Of a stretch of DNA of 64,000 nucleotides, positions 10,443 through 21,600 are shown in pieces. Position 1 is the first letter of the stretch. Each line of letters starts with the position of its first letter. Source of the DNA: Prinia subflava (lineage: Eukaryota; Chordata; Aves; Passeriformes; Cisticolidae); NCBI RefSeq assembly GCF_021018805.1, contig NC_086247.1:140860102-140924101 (forward strand), in the 5' to 3' direction. The notes beneath the pieces were generated by a model. That model was not told the origin of the DNA. It saw nothing but the letters and a program-made list of their open reading frames with translations, and did not search any database. A program made the position numbers and the translations under genes.

Positions 10443-10587
10443 GGAAGCTGCCAGAGAATGTCGCAGAAAGAAGAAAGAATATGTCAAATGTCTTGAAAAT
10501 CGTGTGGCTGTGCTTGAAAACCAAAACAAGACTCTCATTGAGGAACTCAAGGCCCTCAAAGATCTTTATTGTCATAAAGCAGAATAA
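10443..10587 (+). CDS. CREM: CREM exon Ia: bZIP DNA-binding domain I
   Basis: After the GGTTCCAG acceptor, one G completes the Arg codon. The exon then encodes 47 residues beginning EAARECRRKKKEYVKCLENR and ending LKDLYCHKAE, then TAA. It carries the basic region (RECRRKKKE) that grips CRE DNA and a leucine zipper (leucines in CLENR, AVLEN, KTLIEEL, ALKDL) for dimerising with CREM, CREB or ATF1. It is the CREB-like DBD I and appears essentially identical to mammals. It is alternative to DBD II 256 nt downstream: both exons are 145 nt to the stop and start in the same phase, so only one is translated per mRNA. When this exon is used, the downstream sequence becomes 3' UTR. Confidence 0.97.
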
Positions 10588-10843
10588 CTGTCTTTCATTT
10601 GGACCTCCTTTATTATGAACTTTAATCAAGGCATGAGAGGAAGCAATTCTACAGATTGCCATATGAACTTGAGAAAGAGACACTTGAGGCCCTTGTGGAA
10701 CCCAGTTTTGCTTAGTGTTTTCAGACTGATTTGGGAGATATTCCAAAATTTGGAATTCTGTCATAGTCTCCATACTCTGCTGAGCTTTCTAATGGCATGC
10801 AAATGGCTTTTTTGTTTGCACTTTTTACTTCTGCTTTTTGCAG
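10588..10843 (+). other. CREM: Interval between the two DBD exons (intron or 3' UTR)
   Basis: A 256-nt spacer that is 3' UTR in DBD I messages and intron in DBD II messages. It ends with a pyrimidine-rich tract and TTTTTGCAG acceptor (10,835-10,843). No poly(A) signal of AATAAA type is present, so DBD I transcripts probably end at the shared downstream sites or splice across. Confidence 0.7.
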
Positions 10844-10988
10844 GGAAGCTGCTAAAGAATGTCGACGTCGGAAGAAAGAATACATTAAATGTCTGGAGAG
10901 TCGTGTTGCAGTGCTAGAAGTTCAGAACAAGAAACTTATACAGGAGCTTGAAACCCTAAAAGACATTTGCTCTTCCAAAACAGATTAG
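10844..10988 (+). CDS. CREM: CREM exon Ib: bZIP DNA-binding domain II
   Basis: A 145-nt coding portion in the same phase as exon Ia. It starts EAAKECRRRKKEYIKCLESR, continues VAVLEVQNKKLIQEL and ends LKDICSSKTD, then TAG. This is the CREM-specific DBD II, generated by an old tandem duplication of the bZIP exon and chosen by alternative splicing. The basic region and zipper leucines are intact. Compared with recalled mammalian DBD II there are small changes (EYV to EYI, LIEEL to LIQEL, CSPK to CSSK), and the usual final Tyr codon is a TAG stop, one residue shorter. The downstream 3' UTR is shared. Confidence 0.96.
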
Positions 10989-12050
10989 TAAAAATATTTA
11001 TTATACTGTGAACTAAGATATGTCCAGTTGCTTTTTAAGACAATACATAGCCAACATGACTTACGGCTTTCTCTTTGTGTCATTTATAATATATTCCAAC
11101 TCCTAACATTCCTGAATGCTTTCCTGCTTTTTGTCAATTCATAGCTCTAATTTCAGGTTTTTCATGCACCATCCTTCTGTCTCCCAAGGAGCCAAATGTT
11201 AAAAAATATAACGAAGTAAAAAAGCGCATAATTTCTAAGAGCTGTTTCTTTGCCATATATTTACATACTACTTTTTACATGTTATTGACTGTCCTGCACA
11301 TTCAAAATATTTTGCAATTGTTTTAGATGAATCATAAAGATGATGCATCCAGTAATACAAGAAAATCAAACAACTCAAGGTATCTCAGGAAAGAGTTTAT
11401 AAAAGAATGTTATGATTATATGTATGTACTAGCATACTAGTCTACAGATTATTTTATGGCATATTTTTATATTAGTTGCTTTGTGGAAAAAAGTATTGTA
11501 TTGCTGTCACTGAGTGCCATGGTTAAAGATAGTTTTTAATAGAACCATGTTGTTTAACCTGTGTAGTGTCTGATTTCCTTTAAAAACCTGGTTGAGATGC
11601 TTTAAAATCCATGAGTATCTGAAAGAAGACAAAGGGAAAAAAAGCACACCTAAGCTCATGATGTGATGCTAAGTATATTGTAAATACCTGTAAGAAGCTC
11701 GCTGTTATATGGCTGCTATTTACTTAAATTTTCTGTAATCTGCAGAATATTTGATTGATGGGAGGTCTGTATATCAAAATTTAAATGTTCATCCTGAACA
11801 CTTCACACTTTAGATCCTGTGCACCTGTGGATAGTTGCCTGTAGTGAAGATTGATAGTGCAGTTCTTTTGTACAATTAATTAAAAAATCTGTACAATTTC
11901 AGCAAACTGCTGAGTGGTGGTCAAGGTGTCCTAAAGAAGGAAGCTTTCCAATAAATAGTAACCATTTGCTGATTCACTGGGTTCTGGAATAGCCTACAGA
12001 TGAGATCTGAAGATTTTGAAAATAAACCCATGTTTAAACCAGATTACAGC
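10989..12050 (+). other. CREM: CREM/ICER 3' UTR with AU-rich elements
   Basis: An AT-rich region after the DBD II stop with five ATTTA pentamers (10,996; 11,082; 11,259; 11,718; 11,779). ICER transcripts in mammals carry AUUUA destabilising elements that keep the induction pulse short, and this UTR has the same character. Two canonical poly(A) signals are present at 11,950-11,955 and 12,021-12,026. The second is followed by a GT-rich segment (GGAGTGTGTG, near 12,061), so cleavage around 12,040-12,055 is the likely 3' end of the gene. Confidence 0.75.
12021..12026 (+). terminator. CREM: Distal CREM poly(A) signal AATAAA
   Basis: Canonical AATAAA with a GT-rich downstream element about 35 nt later. 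A proximal alternative is the AATAAA at 11,950-11,955. It marks the probable end of CREM, about 24 kb before the CCNY start codon. Confidence 0.65.
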
Positions 12051-12990
12051 TCTCATAAATGGAGTGTGTGCCAACTTTCCACGTGCTTTGAGAAAAACTA
12101 GTGCAAATGCAAAGTTGCTTCTGGGTACTTTTTTAATTCAGAGGTGATCTAATTGTTTGGCCAGTACAGTCTATGAGCAGAGTATTTGGGAACTTTGCTG
12201 GAACTAATAGTACCATTGTCTTACTGATGTGGTAGGAAAAAAGGCCTGGTTCCTACTTAATTGGCATTACTGAGGGGTGTGAGAGTGTGACTGTGTGGAA
12301 GAGGGATGGAATCATAGTGAAGTCATTGAGACTTTCTGATTTAATTTAAACTCAATTTGCATTTAACCCTCTTTACCCTGACCCTATTGGGGTGGGTTGG
12401 TTTATGTATATGTTTCTTTTCTTTTTTCTAAATTACTTGAAATACACAGGATAATTTTCTCAAATATTTTGAAAATCCTACTCGGTACTTAAGTGAGGCC
12501 ATTTGTAAGAAGAGGTATTCTCTCTCTCTTGCTGCAGCCACACAGTTGATTTAAGGAGGTAACAAGATGCCTCTGATCTCCAAGGCTCTGCTGCAAGTGT
12601 GGAACAAAAGTAACGTAAACTTTGAAATACCTCCTTCAGTGTGAAAATACATCTGAAGTGCCAAGGTCAGCAGAAGTCAAAGGTTCTGTTCAGGCTGGAC
12701 AGGATGAGTGCAATCTGCAAGTCCATGTTCCAGCCTCTGAAGTGCAATAAGTTGTTTGTTGTGGCTCTGTTGCTAAAGCCTGTTTTCTGTTACAGGTAGG
12801 CATTGCTCCTGACTCGCAAGGGATTTGGAAACTTAGAGAGAAACCCTCTGTGCGTGTGTTAGAATGTCTCCAGTAAAAAGACCCCTTTATCTTCTAAACA
12901 GTATCTGGTACTAACTGCAGTTAGAAATTTGATAGCAGGAATCCTTGTCTCTTGGACATTTGCATAGTTTATACTCATTTCTTTACTAGT
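12051..12990. other. Intergenic region downstream of CREM
   Basis: Nothing beyond AT-rich single-copy-looking sequence was recognised. There is no ORF with family resemblance and no RNA gene. Confidence 0.5.
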
Positions 12991-13515
12991 AGAATCATAG
13001 AATGGTTTGGGTTGGAAAGAACCTTAAAGGTCATCTAGTTCCAAACCACAGTGCCATGGGCTGGGATGCCACTCATTACTAAATCATGTTGCTTAGAGCT
13101 CCATCCAACCAATGCTTCCAGAGATGAGGCAACCACATCCTCACTGAGAATGAATTCTGAGTAAAGAATTCATTCCTAATATCTAATGTGAATCTCTCCT
13201 CTTTTCTTTATAACTATTTTCCCTGTCCTGTCATTGTCTGCCTGTGTAAAGAGTTCTCTCCTTTCCTGTAAGCCTCCTGTAAGTACTGAAAGGCTCAGTG
13301 AGCTCTCGCTGGAGCTTTCTTTTCTCCAGGATGAAAAAGCCCAGCCAGCTCAGGCTGTTTTCATAGGAGAGGTGCTCCTGCCCTGTGACCAAACCTGCTT
13401 TAACAGGTCCATGGTTTAGCTGTGCTGGGGCCCCAGAGCTGGATGCAGCACTGCAGTGCAGAGGGGCAGAATCCTTCCCCTCACCTGCTGCCCACCCTGC
13501 TTTGGATGCAGGCAC
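12991..13515 (-). mobile_element. CR1 LINE 3'-end fragment
   Basis: On the plus strand it opens with AGAATCATAGAATGGTTTGG, the reverse complement of the CR1 3' terminus with its ATTCTATGATTCT octamer repeats. It continues through GTTGGAAAGAACCTTAAAGG, CCCAGCCAGCTCAGGC and GGATGCAGCACTGCAGTGCA, blocks typical of avian CR1. The element is therefore on the minus strand and 5'-truncated, as CR1 copies usually are. A minus-strand open frame overlapping it (13,231-13,773) comes from CR1 tail sequence and is not a gene. Confidence 0.88.
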
Positions 13516-14067
13516 ACACTGAAGCAGGGTGATGGATGTGGTGCAGGAAAAAGGCCTTTTCCATACAGTAGTATTCTTTATATAGAAACAGCAAGTGAAT
13601 CTGAGTTGCTTTATTACAAGAGAATTTGAGCACTGCCCAAGCTTTGATTTGGCAGAGCCAGGATTTTTGTTTATCACTATCAGGAAAAAAGGCCAAAATA
13701 ATTTTATTTTTTTCCTTCCTGTTAAAAAACTGTGTTTCTGTGGTGTGAAACTCCTTTCTTGCTGAAATAACACAACTGCAAATTTCTTTAAGATCGATAG
13801 CTAGAGGATTGGCCTTTGAGGGAAAGTGTACACAGGCCTCTAGGGATTTTTAAATTTATTTTTCAAAATAGATTTTCTTGTAGCTCAGGTAAAATAGTCT
13901 CTTGTAAAGTGTCTTCAGCTTCCTAGAGTTGTGGGCGATGAGGCATGTAATAGTCAGCTTCCTCTTAAGGTACAGCTTTGAGTCATAGCTGTTTCCTTCT
14001 TAAACAGATGTGCAAAGAGAAATCTCGATAGACTGTCCAGACAGATCTCTCTTGACTCTCTAAAACA

Positions 14068-14087
14068 GCCAAAACAGCTGTTTTGGC
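14068..14087. repeat. Perfect 20-bp palindrome centred on an E-box
   Basis: GCCAAAACAGCTGTTTTGGC is identical to its reverse complement over 20 bases, centred on the E-box CAGCTG. Such a site could bind a symmetric dimer or extrude a small hairpin; the function is unknown. Confidence 0.8.
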
Positions 14088-17000
14088 CAGTGAAGAAAGT
14101 GATTAAAATGAGTATATTGTGTGAGTAGGTGTGGATTTAATTTCTGTGGGAGGACTTTTTGATTGTTATTCCCACAGATTTTGCTGTTTGCAGGAATTAT
14201 TTCAGACTTTTTTTCCTTTGGCTGCACTCATACATTCCTGAGGAATGCAGGTTGTCTCCTGCTTGGTTTTCCTTCTGTTTTTGTCACATGTAATTGCTGA
14301 TCTGTACTGGTACCCTGCAGACATAAGTGTAATAGCTAAATTCAGTGTGATCTTTTTCTGAATTAAACCTGCATCCACTTCAAAGAAAACTAAGGGGTCT
14401 GCTCAGCTTCTGGTTTGGATTGACTCATTTTCCCCACTGTTTTTTTGTGTTTCATCCCCTTGGTGTTTAGTGTGTGGGTGTGTACATGTTAAGAGTGTAG
14501 TGAATGCTGAGCTGTTAAGCAGGTGACAGAAGTAACTGCCTTTTGGTTGTCAGCCCTTCTGTAGAAAATATTGTCATGTGGGGAGGGGTCTGGGGTTTTT
14601 TTTTGAGATTTTTTTTAAGGTACCATGAGGCCTTTCTGGATGAGAATAACAGTGATCTCAGGATTCCAGCAAAAGTGTTCTAGTATATGCTTGATTTAAT
14701 AACTGAGGAAAATAATCTAGGTAAATGCTAGAGCAATTTGGTCGTCTCTCATGCCAACTGGAAATGGCACGTAACAAAAATTAATTTATTCTTCTGTGTC
14801 TAATGAATCCTTAGTCTATCTTCTCAGGTTTCTCTTTTTTTCATGATTCTGATTTAGAACTTCCTTCTTGCAACGGGCTTGTTCAGTACAGTATGAAGTA
14901 GAAGCTGTGCACAAAGTCTGAGAGAGAGAGTAATGAGTTGAGTACTGTGTGTAGACTAAGGAAAAAACTAACTTCATTGTATTCTGTGTGACTTGAATGG
15001 AAAAAACAGTGGAGGAAGTGTCTTTGTTATGGTAACTGCTGAGCTTTTTCCTCTCCTTTAATAGCCTTTGTCAGTGGAATTGGGTGTGATTAATACATCT
15101 TGTGAATGGAATTATGGCTATAAAAATGTCACAATTCAGAAATCGGGTTGTCTAGCCAAGTCATTGTTTTGTTTTGTGGCTTCAAAAATATGATTTTCAA
15201 ACAACCTTGAGTGAGGCTCTTAATATTTTCACTTCCATGATTCTCCCCTATCCCCCTTCCCAGTGTGTTGTTCTCACACCAGGTAAAAACTGCTGCAGAG
15301 TTGTTTAACAAGCTTGATCTGGACCAAGGGGATTGTTTTTTCTAAAACAGTTCACTTAAAGATTTTTCCCTCTAAGCCAAGTATTTATCACATTTCTAGC
15401 TTTCATTAATTCTTACAGAAGTGAGAGAACTGCAAACACATTTTTAAGTTTAATGCATACTGAGGTGTTTTGCTTGATGAAGTTGATTTTGAAGAACAAG
15501 GTTCTCCAGGATCCTGGTTGTGTGAACTAAAAGCTTTCTGAAGTTTGTCATTTGGCATAAAACAAAAAAAAAGTCAAATCCTTGACAGCCCTGCATTTTT
15601 ACCAGTGAAGTTGTCAGTTACTTCAAAGATCCAGACATGGGCCTGGAGCTGCAGATTTCATGACAAGTGAGCAGCCCAAATCTGTTGAGATCTTCGAAGC
15701 AGACGTTGTTCTTATTCTCTCATTTGAGGTCTGATCTAACTAGCTTTTCTGAGGTACCTCTGTTGGAAAGGGTCCTAACGTGAACTACAGCCACAGGAGA
15801 AGTCAGGATAGACTGAACAAAGGGTTTGAAAGCAGTGCTGTTACAGAGTATAACACAAGCAGTTATGGTAAGTTGGATGTGGGACTGTCTGTTTTTTAAT
15901 TTCTGTATTTTTTGTGCAAGAACCCCATTGGTCTGTGGAGGGATCAGAGCTCTGCAATGTTTAGCACAGGATGAAAAGTGTTAACATTTCAAAATCAGTT
16001 CTTCTTTCTTTTGTTGTATCTTGTGTAAATTGTTACCTATATCTCCCTCCCTCATGCTATCAGACATGTTCCATAATTGCTGATTTTCATTTTCCTGGAA
16101 TACTAATATTATTCCCTGTGAAATGACAGTTGCTCATGTTTGTATCACATTTCTTCTAGCACGTTTTGAACCTGGTGGTCAACAGCAATTAAAGTTCATA
16201 GATTTGTCAAAGATCTCTCAAACATTCATGCAGATAGGTAGTTAGCAGTGAAGGCATGGACTTACTACAGAAGTTGGAATGTAAGGTTTTTAGATTCAAT
16301 AAAACTTACTGGGAGTTTTCTGCTATTAGATTTCAGAGCATTAATTCACTGCCCGTGAACTATAGAATGTGAGGTTTGTTGCTGATGACTGTTTGTATTT
16401 TTGGAGGATGTTTTAATGTCTACAGATTATACCATATTTGTTTAAAAGGACAATTTGTTTATAGACAAAATGTATTTTATTAAAAAGCTTGAATACCTTG
16501 CAGACCTAAGCTGTTGGGTCTGACGTTGTTGTCTGTCTCTTCAATGAGCCAGTGGTAGTTGAGTAAAGGGCAGTGCAATGTATCCTGATAAAATACTTGC
16601 TGGATGTTCCCCAAATTGACACAGTTATTGTCACACAGGTTTGTTTTTTTTTTCTTTTTCCCCCACTTCAGCAAGGCAAATAAATTCAAAATAGACTGGT
16701 TTTGAAATACACTGTTTACAAGAAAATATACCCACTGTCTATACTGTTACATTGCAGTAGCTCTGAGTAGAATCTGATAATTCAGTCTTAAATTTGAAAT
16801 GCTGGTGATTTCTGGCCTCTGGGTAAAGTTCAAAGCAGAAAAAGACACGATTTTTTTCCAGCTGTTTTAGAGTGACACCTTGTGGAATATAAATGTCTGC
16901 ACTTTATTTTCAAACTGAAAAAGCAGCCAAAGGATGTTCCAGAAGTAAGGAATTTCTTATATCCTATGGGGGAAATATGGAGGATGGGGTGTTCGGTAGC

Positions 17001-18583
17001 TGTTGAGGACACAAACTCATTTTTCCTGCTGTTCCTGTGTTAATATATAGTTAGAAATAAGTGATTTAAAATTTGATAGCCTTTCAAGAGGAAAAGAATC
17101 ATATTGACAATTTTTCAATTTATAGTATTTTTGACCAATAGTCCCATTTAATGAAATAAAAAATTGGGAATTATTTAATTTTGATTTATAAAAATAATAA
17201 TAATTTTATTTAAATGCTATTACAAGTACTGCTATTGAAGCCCAGCAGTTATTAGTGCTAGGTCACAGAAATTAAATGCAATAAAAAACCTAAGTATCTT
17301 TTGAGATGTAATGATGTGAAGGGAAAATTAAATAATGTCATTTTAATTCTGGCATATGGAAATACCATTCTGCAAATGGAAAGGGGAGGTAAAAAGGGGG
17401 AATGCAGAACACAGGAAAAGATAAAGGCAAAGTCATGAAGGAGATCTTTCTTCAGGCTAGATAGAATCCACTTTTCTAATAAATTGCACAGTTGTGCTTT
17501 ACAGCCATGACCATACAGCATTCTGTCCCCCACAGACGTGTCTGCAGGTGACCATGTGGATAGTTCATGTGTGTTTTTCCACAGAACCTGTGAAGTGGGT
17601 GAACTGAGCACCTAAACAGCATTTTTTTGACTCTTTCAAGAGAATTAGCCAAAAACATGAGAGGTGACATCAAGATCCAGAACAACAAATGCATTTGTTT
17701 ATGGTAAGTTTATAGGCCAATTCTATGAAAATGAAAATATATGTGGTTTGGGAATTGTTGTTATTAAGAGATTAAATTAAATATTTATATAATTTGACAA
17801 TTAAACAAGTTGCTAATGCCATGCAATTTTTTTTCCAGTCCAAGGTATTAACTTGGTCACAGTTAAGTTTGTGTTGTAACAGAGACAGTCTGAAGAGGGT
17901 CAGTATCCATTTTCACTGTAGTGTACAACTGCAAAGCTTATAAAACTGATTTGATGTCCCAGCAGTTTTTAGTGTTGCTGTTTTGGCCAGTCTTAGATCT
18001 GATTGTGCATCTCTTCTCCAGACTAGAGCATTCCTGAGGTGGCAAACAGTATCCTCAAACAACATGTACCATTAGCCCTTGCTGTTTGAGTGTATCAGTT
18101 GGTTTCACAAAGTCCTTCTGTTTCCATTTCAAGAATGAAGGAAATAAATGTTACATTTCTTTAGCCAGTATTTTAGCTCTGGAAATCCTTAGGTGTTCTG
18201 TTTGGTCTCCCACTTTGCCATTAGCTCCCTAAGGATCAGAAATGGATTTGCTCTCATAACCCAGCTGCGTGCTTGTATGAACAGCAGAGGTCTCATTGTG
18301 CAGCTTGGAGAGGTATGAGTGGAGAACAGAACAACTCCTGCAGATATGCACAGCAGCATCTGCAGGCCTCAGGTCAAGAGCCATCTCTAAAGACATATTT
18401 ACTACTCCTTTGTAAATGACTGACAACAGAACCTCTGCTTTCTACTGTAATTTGCCCAAAACCACATATAAGAGTACTTGCTCAAGTTATTAATATTTCT
18501 GGAAGTACCACTTTTTATTGTCTCCTTTTAGTTTGTGTTTTAAAAGCTTTTTTCTCAGACTGATGACTCTTCTAGCCTAGTTA

Positions 18584-18623
18584 ACCTCTAGGTTACAAAG
18601 GTCACCTCTAGGTAACAAAGGTC
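18584..18623 (+). repeat. Tandem 20-mer with two AAAGGTCA nuclear-receptor-type half sites
   Basis: Units ACCTCTAGGTTACAAAGGTC and ACCTCTAGGTAACAAAGGTC abut, differing at one base. Each ends in AAAGGTC followed by A, matching an ROR/Rev-erb-type half site. Confidence 0.75.
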
Positions 18624-21600
18624 AAGTTTGAATTTTTCTCTAGCAAGATGGTCAGCTTCCACCTGTGGCAAGGCAACTTGTTACTCTTCTTAATGCACAC
18701 TTAACACTAAGGGAACAGCTATAGAAATGTCTTAAGAGCTTTTTAAAGTGTACCAAGGTAAAATAAAGGCATATTCTCAAACTTGAAGGAAGGAAAAGCT
18801 TCCTTCGAGCAAGAAGAGGGCAATCTCATACTAAAATTATTAAAGCTCTACTCTGAAGATTCATAACAAACTTTAAATCTGGCCAAAGCATTTCCTCAGG
18901 TACTCCTCTGCCCCCTGCAAAGGTTTTGAAAATACAAAATTTCAACTTTGTAGCCAGTCCAAAGAATCTGAAAGAATCAGTTTACAGCAGATTATGTAAA
19001 AATCTGATTCTGATGCCTGCGTCTGCTGAAATTGTAAGTAAATAAACCTAGTGCATTCATGGTTTTATTATGCACTGTAGAAAGATTATATTTAGGACAA
19101 AGGAAAGCACAATTAACAGTGTCCACATAAACTTAAATTTTGGTTAGGATATGGGGAAGTCTTGTCTGTCTGAATTACTCATGGAAAAATCTTCATAAAC
19201 AAAAAAAATTGCTAAAGTACAAGGATTTATGCAATTGCATGAGAGAAATTGTGTATAGATCAAACAAAAAATATGAGTCCATTAGTGTCACTTAGGAATA
19301 GGACAATGGTTAAGTATGTAGGTCACTTTATAGAGATTAGTTATGTGGGATCTTGGACAGATGTGCAGCAAAATGAAACACACTAAATGGAATTGCTGAT
19401 ATAAAACAATCCTATTAAAATACAATTTTGCAATAATGTAGAGAAGTGGGCTTAGGACAGCAGCTTTGTTTTAAGATACATACTTGATAAGACATAAGCC
19501 TATCAAATAAATAGAATCATAAGGACAGTGGCTAAATACCTTTTAAGTGTGGTTAAAGATTTTATTCTTAATGAATTAATCTACTTTAAATCTTTAGCAA
19601 CATAAAGTAGGATGAAAGGTACTCAAAAATACAGGGAATGTAGCTGATATATCATCAGGTATGACATTTAGGCCAGATCAGCAGGTTTTGTTTGCTCAAG
19701 TCAGTCAATAGTTGTAGCAGAAAGTGTAGCTAGACCTTGTAGCATGGAAGGTACAAAAAACTACCCCACCCAGTAGAAACTGAGGCAGAATGAAGGAATA
19801 TACTCCAGCAAAGGGACTGGAAAAGATAGTTGTCCCTACTGTCTTAGCTCAGTATTCAGTAGCAGTGCTGCAAAATGAGTCTGGAGTTCTACACCTGGCT
19901 CTCCTTCAACATCTGTGAAGCTGAGTATGTCCAGTGATGAGAGAAGCAGACCTGCCTGAAGAACAGAGCTGCTGCACAGCCAGACCTTGGCCTGCAGATT
20001 TACTTGTGCCTCATCACTGCAGAAGCACTAGAGGGGGTGAAACTCTGAAGAGCATCTCACGTTGATGGTACCCAGGAGAACTGCAATGGGAGTTGTGAAC
20101 CTGCTAGGAGAAACAGCCTTATCTTAAGGGCCAGATGCTAAATGGTCCAGTAAATTGTTGCATGTCTAAACTTCAGATATCTGGTCCCAAATCTGGTAGT
20201 TGGATCTCTCCGTGTGTACCAGCTCTCCACACAGAACATGACTGCTTACATTAAAATTCAGAGAAGTTCATAGGAGTAAGTATAGAAAGTCCATCTTTCT
20301 CCTGATTCCTGGTTAACTGTTAATTGCTTGAAGTGATACTTGTCTTATGTAACAATGTTAATCTAAACTCTAGGTGTTTCTCTGTAGTCTAGTTCTGTAT
20401 TTCAGTGGGATGGCAGGCAGTGTTTCCATAGTGCAGTCCATTACTCTGAGGATCAAGTTATTTGCCCTTATTGAAGTCCCTGCCACTAAACAAACAAACA
20501 GTTCAGAGTGGAGCTAGGAACAAAGGACTGATTTTTTTCAATTGAAGTTAATCAAGATACACCCAACCCCAATGTTATAAATTCCTGATCCTTCCCAAGA
20601 CAGATCAACTTTTATCTTGAAGAACAAGTCCTGAGAGGAGCAGCTGTGGTAAGGAAGGGGAGATGGTATTATCAGAATAATGGTGTACAGACAGCAGACC
20701 CTGACCAGCATGGTAGCAGATGACTTCCAGGAAAGGTGAGACTGAATATTCTTTGGCAGATGAGGAATTGGATACATCCTACACATCTGTAGGATGTAGG
20801 GACAGTGATCTTCTCTGCCATAGAAGATGCGCCATAAAAATCCCAGGCATGGATGATGTCATTTTAAAGGGTAGTAATAGTTTTGTTGGCTTCATATGTC
20901 AAGCTTGATCTGAAAGTATGAAGTAGGTTTTGATGTTAACTGAAAACCCTGACGGCATCAGGTTGTGTTTGGCTTTCAGGTTATGTTGAGTGTAAGCTGC
21001 AGCTCTGTGAGCACTGAAAGAATTGTAGCTGTTAACAGGAGCTGTAGCCATGTCAGGAGCCCTTAAGACTGAGATATCCAAGTTCATTCACATCCCATTT
21101 TAAACAGCAAAACCTTGACTTTAGGTCTGGCCTTGTTGCAATATGCTTAGTCAAATATCATGTTCTCATTAATATTTCTGCATTGGTGAATGTGGATATA
21201 ATTAAGCTTGAAGTACAGAGATACCCATGACCATTAAATAGTATATAATGATTATTTTCTTTCACTTTACTCTTATCAACCAGTATATTTTAACTTATTT
21301 AGCATATTTCTGAGTAGTTCCTAAGCTTTTGAATGTGTTTTAGAAATATTTTATGGATATTTACAGAGCTGAACAATTGCATAAGAATACAAGGAGGGCT
21401 TAAGCTAATGTGTGACTCTGCAGCTCTTGGGGATCACTCAGCTAGTCATTTGGAATTGAAAATACACAATCCCAGGAGGATATTATAAAGTGTTGTGGAG
21501 CTATTTTGCTCAAATTTGTTGTATTTTTGTCAATAATTAATTTTCAGCATTGTTATGTAAATGGGAATTCACTGTTACCTGTGAAACAGTCTCAGTCTCC

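Noticed and set aside
10105..10587. Single long frame that would give DBD I a 110-residue N-terminal extension
   Set aside because: The upstream part is intron. A proper acceptor at 10,441-10,442 and exact phase agreement with exon H define the exon.
13231..13773. 180-codon minus-strand open frame
   Set aside because: It overlaps the CR1 3' end and continues into neighbouring sequence; it is not the reverse transcriptase domain and not a host gene.
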